Source: Acidovorax sp. Leaf160 (GTDB lineage Bacteria > Pseudomonadota > Gammaproteobacteria > Burkholderiales > Burkholderiaceae_C). From it: a stretch of 64,000 bases of DNA. Location of the stretch: assembly GCF_001424265.1 (NCBI RefSeq), contig NZ_LMOV01000006.1, forward strand, positions 1-64,000. Direction: 5' to 3'. Below, one piece after another: positions 1 to 8,122 of the stretch; the first letter of the stretch is position 1, and each line of letters opens with the position of its first letter. The position numbers were made by a program, and so were the translations under genes. The notes under the pieces are model-generated. The model was given only the letters and a program-made list of their open reading frames with translations. It made no database searches and had not been told where the DNA came from.

Positions 1-25
1 GCACAGCAGGGTCGCCCTTTCTTTG

Positions 26-75
26 GTGACTTTCTTTCGGCGAGACGAAAGAAAGTTACTCGCCCGCCGGGGCGA
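26..75. repeat. Two adjacent intergenic hairpins
   Basis: Positions 26-39 and 46-59 form a 14-bp stem (one G-T pair) built on ACTTTCTTTCG and its complement. A second hairpin follows, with TCGCCC at 60-65 and GGGCGA at 70-75. I see no gene in positions 1-391. The reading frames there are proline/arginine-rich translations of GC-rich non-coding DNA. My recollection is that this hairpin pair recurs in Comamonadaceae intergenic regions; I could not check that. Confidence 0.5.
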
Positions 76-254
76 AATCCCGGCCCCGGGAAGCAAAGGC
101 CCAGCACCCGCCAGCACCGCCCCGGCAGCACGCCCAGGCTTCGCCAAGCTAACCCCGAAGGGTCTGTTTCCTCGGTCGCTACAAGCAAGACTTCACCAAC
201 AAACCGAGATCCGTAGTAGCAAGCGCCCACCCACAGGGCGCAAAGGCGGAAAAC

Positions 255-281
255 AAAAAAAAACGCCCGGGAACCCCGGGC
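255..281 (-). terminator. Rho-independent terminator of the esterase gene
   Basis: On the minus strand a perfect 7-bp stem (GCCCGGG at 265-271 paired with CCCGGGC at 275-281, 3-nt loop) is followed by a run of nine T (positions 263-255). It lies about 110 bp beyond the stop of the leftward esterase gene and has the right polarity to end its transcript. Confidence 0.85.
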
Positions 282-391
282 ACCCGCCAACCGCCAACCG
301 CCAGCCAACGCGAAAGCAAGTCAATTCATTGCGGTACAGGGCAGGAAGGGAAAGGCGGATCAGCTTCACACCCCACCCTTCCTCACCCCGC

Positions 392-1429
392 TCAAACCCT
401 GAGCGCCTCTCTCAACCGCTCACCCGCCCACCCCTGGGCCTCCCGAGCCTTCTCCAACACTGCAGCCGCCCCAAAGAATTCGTGCGCAACCCCTTCGTAA
501 TCGCGCCGCTCCACAGGCACACCGGCCTCCTGCAGCGCATCTTCCAGCTTCGCCCCGTCACCCCGCAGCGGATCGATGCGGGCATTGATGATCGTGACCG
601 GGGGCAGGCCCTTCAGGTCCGCGTCGACCAGGCTCAGGCGCGGGTCCTTCAGGTCGTCCTCCGAGTGGATCAGGTGGTCCACGAACCACTTCACCATGGC
701 GCGGTTCAGCGGTTTCGCGATGGCGTTCTCAAGATATGACTCGGTATTCAAGCTGGTCTGCGCGACCGGGTAGACGCTGAGCACATGGCGTGGCGCGGGC
801 AGGCCGGCGTCACGCGCGGCGACGGCCGTGGCCACGGCCAGGTTGCCGCCCGCGCTTTCGCCGGCCAGGGCCAGGCGGTGCTTGTCACCGCCCAGGGTGT
901 CGGCATGGGTCGTCAGCCAGCGGTAGGCCGCCAGGGCATCGTCCCACGCTGCGGGGAACCGGTGTTCGGGCGCTTGCCGGTAGTCCACCGACACGACGAT
1001 GGCATGCGCCTGCTGGGCCAGGCCTCGCGCGCCGCCGTCGTACACCTTGCGGTCGGCGATCACCCAGCCTCCGCCGTGGAAATACAGCACCACGGGCAGG
1101 GGGCCGACGGAGCCGCCTTCGGGCGTGTAGACCGTCGCAGGCAGCGACCCTGCGGCACCGTCCACCATGATCTCCCGCGTCGTCACGCCCGGAACGAGTT
1201 GCGTGGGGTCCGTGGAGCGGCCCTGTTCACGCAGCAGGTGGTTCACCGCGTCAGCCACGGTGGGCTGACGGCGGGCCTCGGCCACTTCCAGCTTTTCAAT
1301 GGCCTTGGGCTCCAGCGCTTCATGCGCCTTCGCCAGGGCCAGCTGGTCGTCGTCCGCGCGGAGAGCGGCCACGGCGTTGGACACGGCGTTGAGAATGGGG
1401 TTCGGCTTGCCTTGGTCGTTGTCGCTCAT
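392..1429 (-). CDS. Alpha/beta hydrolase, HSL (type IV) esterase family
   Basis: Predicted carboxylesterase of 345 residues. The oxyanion-hole motif HGGGW lies at residues 118-122 and the nucleophile elbow GESAG at 190-194 (Ser192). The acid is probably Asp286 in ARIDPLRGDG and the base His316 in GVAHEF. This order and spacing are typical of hormone-sensitive-lipase-like bacterial esterases. There is no signal peptide, so it should be cytoplasmic. The frame stays open upstream to 1858, but that extension is arginine-rich and unlike the family; the ATG at 1429 starts a normal N-terminus. It is a single-gene unit with a terminator just downstream. The natural substrate cannot be read from sequence; short-chain esters are the family norm. 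Confidence 0.9.
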   Translation of the reverse strand: MSDNDQGKPNPILNAVSNAVAALRADDDQLALAKAHEALEPKAIEKLEVAEARRQPTVADAVNHLLREQGRSTDPTQLVPGVTTREIMVDGAAGSLPATVYTPEGGSVGPLPVVLYFHGGGWVIADRKVYDGGARGLAQQAHAIVVSVDYRQAPEHRFPAAWDDALAAYRWLTTHADTLGGDKHRLALAGESAGGNLAVATAVAARDAGLPAPRHVLSVYPVAQTSLNTESYLENAIAKPLNRAMVKWFVDHLIHSEDDLKDPRLSLVDADLKGLPPVTIINARIDPLRGDGAKLEDALQEAGVPVERRDYEGVAHEFFGAAAVLEKAREAQGWAGERLREALRV

Positions 1430-1881
1430 GGGCGTCCTTGATGGGTGAAGCGGTGGGTCGGGGGGATGCAAAAAGGTGGCAAAAAAGCCATCGCAGCAAG
1501 CTGCTCGCTGCACTGCACCCACACTATAGAAACCACCCTGACGCCTCTCTGTGGGACGCCGGCCTCGCCGGCCGTGGTCGGCCGACCTGCTGCCGCGAGG
1601 GCGTTGCCTGACAAGGGGGGCCATGCGCCCGGCTGTCAACTTGATGACCCGCCCATGGCCCAGCCCCGGCGATACGCGCCGTGAACGCATGCGCCGGAAA
1701 GCCCGCGAACAGCATCCCTGCCAGCCAGCGCCATCTCGTTGGCGGGGTGAAATCACCGTCCACCCGGTGTCCCGCGCATCGCGTTCTGCGGCACTGATGG
1801 TCGGGCGGAATGGTTTGGGATGCTGGGCGCAGGCAGGCGCCTGAGTGACATCGGGCACTGGCGTGCCGGAAGGGGAGGCTG
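1430..1881. other. Intergenic stretch, no gene recognised
   Basis: About 450 bp between the esterase start and the tRNA. All frames read as arginine/proline-rich low-information sequence without family resemblance. I see no convincing promoter, hairpin or repeat. It presumably holds the leftward esterase promoter. Confidence 0.5.
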
Positions 1882-1956
1882 TGGTCCCCTCAGCAGGAAT
1901 CGAACCTGCATCTAGCGCTTAGGAGGCACTCGTTCTATCCATTGAACTATGAGGAG
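1882..1956 (-). tRNA. tRNA-Arg (anticodon CCU)
   Basis: A full cloverleaf folds on the minus strand. The 7-bp acceptor stem is CTCCTCA/TGAGGGG with one T-G pair. The D stem is GTTC/GAAC, the anticodon stem AGTGC/GCGCT with loop CTCCTAA, and the T arm GCAGG-TTCGATT-CCTGC. The 3' CCA is encoded. Anticodon CCU reads the AGG arginine codon, which is rare in such a GC-rich genome. Length is 75 nt. Confidence 0.95.
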
Positions 1957-2193
1957 GACAGCCCGGCATTGTACGGGCGCCGACAAGAGCCTTCTGGCAG
2001 CCCGATGGTGCTGCGCCCTGGCTCCTGCTGCCGCGAGAAAGTGGAGCTCCAGAGCGTGGCGACAAGGGCTGCCAGCCGTTCGCGGTTCAGGTGAAAGCAC
2101 GGTGGCTGACCGCGCAGATGCAGCCGCGGCGGTGGAAAAAATGCGCCAGCTGCCGTGCCGCCTTTCACACTCTGCAGGTGAGCACGCCCAGGC

Positions 2194-3453
2194 TCAAAGG
2201 ACCAGCAGGGCCGTGGCGGCAACGGCGGTGGGCAGCAGCGCACCCAGCAGCAGGGCGCCCACGCTGACGGTGCCATCCTGGAAGCCGGCCTTGAGCAGGG
2301 CCACGCCGGCCGGATTGGGCGCGTTGGCGATGACGGTGAGACCGCCACCGGCCACCGCGCCGGCCACCAGCATGTACTTGGCCGGGTCGGAAATGCCGTC
2401 GATCAGCGAGCCCAGATAGGTCAACGCGGCGTTGTCGGTGATGGCTGTCAGGCCCAGCGCGCCGAAGAAGAGCATCAGCGGTTCCATGCCTTCGACCATC
2501 GGCCGCAGCCACCATTGCTGCATGCCGCCCAGCACCACCAGCCCGCCGAGAAAGAACCCGACGAGCAGGGCTTCCCTGAGAATCAACCGGCTCTGGTGCT
2601 GCGGGTAGGCCTGCGCCATGCCCAGGAAGAGCAGGAACAGACCCAGGAAGATCACCGGGTGGTGCGCGCTTGCGATGACCGCTGCCAGCAGCGCGACGTG
2701 CAGGGCCACCAGGGCGAGTGGCGTGCGGTCGGCTGCCGCGTCTGCGTCTGCCCGCGTGGTGTGGGTGAGATGCTTGCGCAACACGAAGGTTGCGACGGTG
2801 GCATTGATGGCTACCGCCAGCGCGGACTTCCAGCCGAAGTGCGTCAGCATGAACCACGAATCCCAGCCCCAGGTGGCGGCGACCATCAGGACCGGTGGCG
2901 CTGCGTACGACGTGAGCGTGCCGCCGATCGACACGTTCACGAACAGCACGCCAAGCGCCAGGTACTTCACGCGCTCGGGCACGTCCTTGCGGAACATCTG
3001 GCCGGCCAGCATGAGGGCGGCCAGGGTCATGGCGGCCGGCTCGGTGATGAGCGAGCCGAGCAGGGGAACGACGGCCAGGCCCAGCCATGCCGCCGCCACG
3101 GGCGTGCGCACCGGCATGCGCCGGGCAGTCCAGTCCAGCAGCCGTCCGATGGTCTGCACGATGGGCCTGGACGCCGCCATGACCATCACCACGAACACGA
3201 ACAAGGGTTCGGTGTAGTTGCGGGATTCGGCGTAAGCAATGGCTTCGGCGCCGCCCATGACGGCGGCCATCACGGCGACGAGCACGATGGCCCACAGCCC
3301 GAAGACCACTTCCACCTCACCCAGGAAATGGAACACACCGGAATGCCGGGGGAAGCGATGGGCGAGGCGTTCGAACTGCCTGGCAGTGAACGTGTGCACC
3401 ACGGCCAATGCGAAGAGAAGAGCCGCAATGGACTCCATGGGAAGAGCGGGCAT
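2194..3453 (-). CDS. Putative Na+/H+ antiporter (Na_H_antiport_3 type)
   Basis: A 419-residue polytopic inner-membrane protein with about 11-12 hydrophobic segments. It begins with a helix, then a cytoplasmic QFERLAHRFPRHSGVFHFLGEVE stretch (given here only as a landmark). Polar and charged residues sit inside the membrane segments, as in the ArsB/NhaD superfamily. Overall character fits the proteobacterial 'putative Na+/H+ antiporter' family. The ATG at 3453 is used; a second ATG five codons in (MESIAALL) is equally plausible. It stands alone: tRNA-Arg lies downstream and tamB upstream on the same strand across about 245 bp without a gene. Transport specificity is inferred from family resemblance only. 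Confidence 0.7.
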   Translation of the reverse strand: MPALPMESIAALLFALAVVHTFTARQFERLAHRFPRHSGVFHFLGEVEVVFGLWAIVLVAVMAAVMGGAEAIAYAESRNYTEPLFVFVVMVMAASRPIVQTIGRLLDWTARRMPVRTPVAAAWLGLAVVPLLGSLITEPAAMTLAALMLAGQMFRKDVPERVKYLALGVLFVNVSIGGTLTSYAAPPVLMVAATWGWDSWFMLTHFGWKSALAVAINATVATFVLRKHLTHTTRADADAAADRTPLALVALHVALLAAVIASAHHPVIFLGLFLLFLGMAQAYPQHQSRLILREALLVGFFLGGLVVLGGMQQWWLRPMVEGMEPLMLFFGALGLTAITDNAALTYLGSLIDGISDPAKYMLVAGAVAGGGLTVIANAPNPAGVALLKAGFQDGTVSVGALLLGALLPTAVAATALLVL

Positions 3454-3699
3454 GGGAAGGGTCGACAGAGTTCCGCGAGGCGGCCCGACCTTCGCTCTAC
3501 CTGCCGCACCCCATGTGACGACACCCTGCGCAGGATTCTAGCGACGCCATCCCCTGCGGCGCGTGGGGAATGCCGCCGGCCGCAGCAGTGGCCAGCGGGT
3601 GTGCGCCACCTCGCCCCGGCGCCGGCGCCAGGGCAGGACGTTGCCGACCGCATGCGGGGCGCGGCGCGCTCTGCCACGCAGCCGCGCACGCCCATTTGG

Positions 3700-6600
3700 T
3701 CAGTCGTAGCGCAGCGTGTAGATCAGGTCCACCGCGCTTTGCGCGCCCGTCTGGCCGCGCAGCGTCAGGCGCTGCGACAGGTCATAGAAGATGTAGAGCG
3801 TGCCCAGTGCGCCCGACAGGCTGCGCTCATAGGTCACGTACAGGTCCTTGGACAGGCGCTTGCCGAAAGTGAGGGCGGCGGCGCTGGCGTCTTCGCCGCT
3901 GCCCGGGCCACGGAAGCCGATCTCGTCCAGGCCGACGCGGCGCGCGAAGTTGCCCGATCCGCCGTCGCCGTTGCCGCCCAGCAGCGCCAGCGCGGCCTGC
4001 TGCAGCAATGCGGCTTCGGCCCCGCCGGCGGCGGCACTGCGGCCCAGCACCACCCACGACAGCTTCTCGGCGTCGGGCAGGTCGGGGTCGGAATAGAGCC
4101 GCACGCGCGGCGCCTTCGCCGAGCCGGTGACCTGCACGCCCGCGCGCACGCTGATGTTCGGCCGGATGGCCAGGATGTCGAGCGCCGGGTTGTCGTACGG
4201 GCCGTTGAAGCGAATCAGGCCGTTCTCGACGTCCAGCGACTGGCCCCAGGCGCGGTAGCGGCCCTGGTCGGTGCGGATCTCGCCCGTCACGCGGGGCGGC
4301 GCGGTGGCCGAGCCGGCGCTGCGGATCTCCAGCTCGCCCGTCAGGCGGGTGGTGATGCCATAGCCCTGCAGCGCGAAGTCGTTGCCCAGGTTGAGAGTGA
4401 CGGCGATGTCGGGCGGCCGGGCGGTTTCGACCTTGGCCGAGGCGGTGGCCGCCTTCTGCGCCTGCTGCATCGCTTCCCGGTCCTTGGCGGCAGAGCGCAC
4501 GACCACGTCGGAGCCGAGCGTCGGGGCGCCGGCTTCGGGCAGGATGATGGTGGCGCGGTCGGTGGTGAGCCGGCCCCGCAGCGTGAACTGCCCGCCTTGC
4601 AGCCGCGCCTGCAGGTTGCCCGACACGCTGACCTGCCGGTCGGCGCGCACCAGCACCTGCAGCGCGTTGGCCTGTGCATTGAAGTCCATCGCGATGCCGG
4701 AGCCGCCGCCAGTGCCAGCTCCGGCGGAGCCCACGCCGGCCCAGGACACGTTGCCCGAGCCCGTCAGCGTGCCGCCGGAGCGCGGTGCGTTGGTGCGGTT
4801 GCCGCTGAAGCCCGCGATCCGCGCATTGCTGCCGCTGCCGCCGTTCACGCGGAATTCGGTGATCTCCAAACGGTCGCCGCGCAGCACGGCGCGCAGCCGG
4901 CCGTCCTGCAGATCCACACCGTCGAGCAGGGAGCGCACGGCCAGCTGGTCGGCGCCGAGCGTGCCGCTCCAGCGTGGTGCGCTGCGGGTGCCCGACAGCG
5001 CGGCGTCGGCCTGCAGCGTGCCCTTCACGCGCCAGCCCGGCGGCGCCAGCGCCGACCACACGCCCACGTCCGGCATCTGCGCCTTCACCGTGGCGGCCAG
5101 CGGCGCGTCCTCGGGCCACAGCCAGCCGCCGTCTGCGCCACGCGCCAGACGGGTGTTGCCGTCGGCCTGCAAGCGGCCGGCCCGTTCGCTGTCCCACATC
5201 ACGCGGGCGCGCACCGTCTCGCCTTCGGCATCCAGCCGGACCTCGGCCTGGCGGATGCCGGCGGGCGTGCCCGGCCCCTCGGCTGCCTGCGGGGCGCCGC
5301 TGCCGGTACCCTGGCCGCTGCTGCGCACCACGGTGGTGGTGGGCATGCTGTCGCCGGCCAGCACGCGCAGGTCGCCGCTGGCCCGGCGCACACTGGCGCT
5401 GGCACGCAAGGTGTCGCCCAGGTCGATGTTCCAGTCGCCATTCAGCACCAGGTTGCCGCCCAGGCCCAGGCGCTGCAGCAGCGGCTGGTCGCCCTGCGCG
5501 AAGGCATCGGCCCAGCTGGTGGGCAGGCCCTGCAGCGCGCCCTGCGTGCGCAGGCGCATGTGGCCCTGCGCGGTCTGTTCATACCGCACCGGTTCCCAGC
5601 GCAGGCGCACGTCGCCCGGCACGGGGCCGGTCACCGTGGCCTGGCCGGCAGAGGTCTCCACCAGCAGCGTGGGCGCCTGCCGCGCCGTCACTCCCAGAGG
5701 CTGGGTCAGCTGCACCGTCCATGGGCCGGGTTGGCCTGCGGGCGATGCGACCACGCGCAGGTCGGCGATCTGCGCACGCCATTGGCCGGCTGCGCCCGTG
5801 TTGCCGCCCTCGGCGCGCAGGCGCACGCTGGCGCGCTGCTCGCCCTGGCGCACCTGCCCCTCCAGCGACAGGTTGAGCTGCGGCACGGAGCCCGCCAGCG
5901 TGGACTGCAGGTCGGTGAGCTGCAGCGTCTGCGGGCCGGTGTTGGTGCCCGGGCGGGGTGGCAGGTCGGCTTTCAATCGCGGCACGGCGAGCTGTGCCTG
6001 CAAGGTGAAGGTGCTGTTGCCGGCGCCTGCAGCCACGGCCGGGCCGCCCAGCAGGCCGGCCACCTGCAGCTGGCGCTGCAGCGTCTGCCAGCCACCGTTC
6101 CAGCGTGCGGCCAGGGTGGCGCTGCCTTCCAGCACGGCACCCTGCAGCAGGCCGGCGGCGCCGGGCACGGTGTTCAGCCAGCGCTGCAGTCGCTGGGCGT
6201 CCGCCACGCGCAGGTCCAGCGTGCCGGCCCCGGTGCGGGCCGCCATGGCGCCGTTCAATTGCGCGCTGGCGCCCGGCAGCGTGGCCTGCAGCTGGCCTTT
6301 GGCGGAGGACTCGGCCAGGTTCACCTGCACCTGCCGGGCACTCACCTGCGCCTGCAGCGCATCGAGCTGCAGGCGCGTCAGGTCGAGCCGGTCGGTGCGC
6401 CAGGTGCCCTCGGCCGCCAGGCGGTCGATGCGCAGGGGTGCAGTACGTGCGGCCGTGGCCGTGGTCTTGTTGCGCGCAGCGCTTCTTACCGCGCCCGTCG
6501 CGCCTGCGGAAGCCGCACCTGCGGCGCCGCCGCGAATGTCCGCCGTGAAGCGGATCACGCCGTTCTGCTCCCCATCGGCGCTGGCGGTGCCGCTCAGGGG

Positions 6601-8088
6601 TGTCGCGTCCAGCCGGCTGTCGATCGCGTCGGGGCGCAGGTTGCGCAGTTGCGCCTTGCCTTCCAGCGCACCGGTGGCGGGCGTGTAAGCGCCTTCCGCC
6701 TGCAGGCTGCCGGTGCCGACGGTGACCGTGGCCTGCGGCACCGTCCAGCGCGCGCCGTCGAAGGCGGCCTGCGCTTGCAGGGCGCTGACGGGCAGGCGCT
6801 GCCGGTCCCAGGGGCCGGGCAGGGCGTTCTGCAGCTGGGCGGCGATGTTCCAGCCCGTGGGTGCCGATGGGGCGGCCGTGCTGTTCGCTGCGGCCTGGCC
6901 CGCCGATGCCGCCGCCGTGGGGGCCGTAGCGACAGAGCCCGGAGCCGCGCCTGCCGCAGCCGCAGTGGCCGACGGTTCCACGCGCACGTCGCCGCTCAGC
7001 CGGGTGACCGGCGCCTGCGGCCACAGCGCGGCCAGGTCGAGCGCGCGCAGTGCGGCCTGGGCCTGCAGCAGTGGCTGCGGCGCCCAGGGGGCGACCTGTA
7101 CCTGCACGTCCGCTTCCATGAGCTCGGGCGGCGGGGCCTTGCTGGCGGCCCGCGCGGTGGCGGCGGGCTTGCCCGTGCTTTTGCTGCGGGCGCTTGCCTT
7201 GGGCTGCGGCGCGCTGGAGGCGGCCACGGCGCTGGCCGGGGCCGCCGGTGCCGACGCGGTCGCGGCCCCTTCGGCAGCTTCCGCCACCGCCCCGCGCAGC
7301 TGCGCTGCCACCTGCAGCCGCGCGGCCTCGGTCGCGAGCGTGCCCTGCACCGTGGCGTGGGCGTTGGCCTGCAGCTCGGGGCCGCCGCCGGGCGGGGCGG
7401 TGCGCGCGCTGCCGTCCAGCGTCAGGTCCAGCGGCATGGGGGCTTCGGCGCCCAGCGTGCCCCGCGCCACATACCGGCCTTGCGCGAACTCGACGTTGTC
7501 CACCACCAGTTCGTGGCGCGTGCCGTCGTAGCCATAGCGGCCCTGCAATTGGCGGATCGTGACCGGGTCTGCGGCGGGCGGCGCCCACACCACCTCGTCC
7601 AGTTGGAAGGGCAGGTCCACCTGCACCGGCAGCGCCAGGCGTTGCAGCGGCTGCGTGGGTTCGGCGGGCTTGTCGATCGGCTGGGGGGTGATGACCACCC
7701 GCGCGGCATGCACCTGGCCCAACTGCACCTTGCGCTGCAGCAGCGGCGCCAGGCGCCAGCCGATGTCGGCGTCGTTCACCTCCACCGCCATGCCAGGGCC
7801 GCTCCAGCGCAGCCAGCCGATGCGGCCACCGCCGCGCACCGAGCCGGTGACGTCGCGGCTCTCCAGCGTCTGGCCGGCAGGCAGATACCGGGCGACGCGG
7901 TTGAGCGTGGCGGCCAGCGACGAGTCGCCGCCGGTCCACCACCATGCCGCGCCCAGCAGCACGGCGACCAGCGCCAGCAAGCCCAGCAGGCTCCATGCGG
8001 CGATCAGCCAGCCGTTGCGGCGGCGCGGGTGGGGCTGGGGCGCCGCGGCGGCGGCGTAGGGGTTCTTGGGGGTCTGTGGGATGGCCAT
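3700..8088 (-). CDS. tamB: TamB, translocation and assembly module inner-membrane subunit
   Basis: A very long (1462 aa) periplasm-spanning protein. One N-terminal signal anchor lies near residues 27-52 after an arginine-rich cytoplasmic start. A long repetitive beta-rich region (AsmA/TamB-like groove) follows, with an Ala/Pro-rich linker around residues 240-320. The C-terminal DUF490 domain ends in the family-typical LRGQTGAQSAVDLIYTLRYD. With TamA it forms a bridge from inner to outer membrane that helps insert outer-membrane proteins and has been implicated in phospholipid transport. It follows tamA by 34 bp in the same direction, so the two are one operon. An in-frame GTG at 8106 is a possible alternative start, but its GGAAGG lies only one base away, so the ATG at 8088 is preferred. 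Confidence 0.92.
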   Translation of the reverse strand: MAIPQTPKNPYAAAAAPQPHPRRRNGWLIAAWSLLGLLALVAVLLGAAWWWTGGDSSLAATLNRVARYLPAGQTLESRDVTGSVRGGGRIGWLRWSGPGMAVEVNDADIGWRLAPLLQRKVQLGQVHAARVVITPQPIDKPAEPTQPLQRLALPVQVDLPFQLDEVVWAPPAADPVTIRQLQGRYGYDGTRHELVVDNVEFAQGRYVARGTLGAEAPMPLDLTLDGSARTAPPGGGPELQANAHATVQGTLATEAARLQVAAQLRGAVAEAAEGAATASAPAAPASAVAASSAPQPKASARSKSTGKPAATARAASKAPPPELMEADVQVQVAPWAPQPLLQAQAALRALDLAALWPQAPVTRLSGDVRVEPSATAAAAGAAPGSVATAPTAAASAGQAAANSTAAPSAPTGWNIAAQLQNALPGPWDRQRLPVSALQAQAAFDGARWTVPQATVTVGTGSLQAEGAYTPATGALEGKAQLRNLRPDAIDSRLDATPLSGTASADGEQNGVIRFTADIRGGAAGAASAGATGAVRSAARNKTTATAARTAPLRIDRLAAEGTWRTDRLDLTRLQLDALQAQVSARQVQVNLAESSAKGQLQATLPGASAQLNGAMAARTGAGTLDLRVADAQRLQRWLNTVPGAAGLLQGAVLEGSATLAARWNGGWQTLQRQLQVAGLLGGPAVAAGAGNSTFTLQAQLAVPRLKADLPPRPGTNTGPQTLQLTDLQSTLAGSVPQLNLSLEGQVRQGEQRASVRLRAEGGNTGAAGQWRAQIADLRVVASPAGQPGPWTVQLTQPLGVTARQAPTLLVETSAGQATVTGPVPGDVRLRWEPVRYEQTAQGHMRLRTQGALQGLPTSWADAFAQGDQPLLQRLGLGGNLVLNGDWNIDLGDTLRASASVRRASGDLRVLAGDSMPTTTVVRSSGQGTGSGAPQAAEGPGTPAGIRQAEVRLDAEGETVRARVMWDSERAGRLQADGNTRLARGADGGWLWPEDAPLAATVKAQMPDVGVWSALAPPGWRVKGTLQADAALSGTRSAPRWSGTLGADQLAVRSLLDGVDLQDGRLRAVLRGDRLEITEFRVNGGSGSNARIAGFSGNRTNAPRSGGTLTGSGNVSWAGVGSAGAGTGGGSGIAMDFNAQANALQVLVRADRQVSVSGNLQARLQGGQFTLRGRLTTDRATIILPEAGAPTLGSDVVVRSAAKDREAMQQAQKAATASAKVETARPPDIAVTLNLGNDFALQGYGITTRLTGELEIRSAGSATAPPRVTGEIRTDQGRYRAWGQSLDVENGLIRFNGPYDNPALDILAIRPNISVRAGVQVTGSAKAPRVRLYSDPDLPDAEKLSWVVLGRSAAAGGAEAALLQQAALALLGGNGDGGSGNFARRVGLDEIGFRGPGSGEDASAAALTFGKRLSKDLYVTYERSLSGALGTLYIFYDLSQRLTLRGQTGAQSAVDLIYTLRYD

Positions 8089-8122
8089 GCGAAGAGCGGC
8101 GCGCACGCCTTCCGGAAATTGA

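Noticed and set aside
23-739. A 238-codon frame at the window start
   Set aside because: It runs through two hairpins and the terminator of the esterase gene and then antisense to the esterase. No domain is recognisable.
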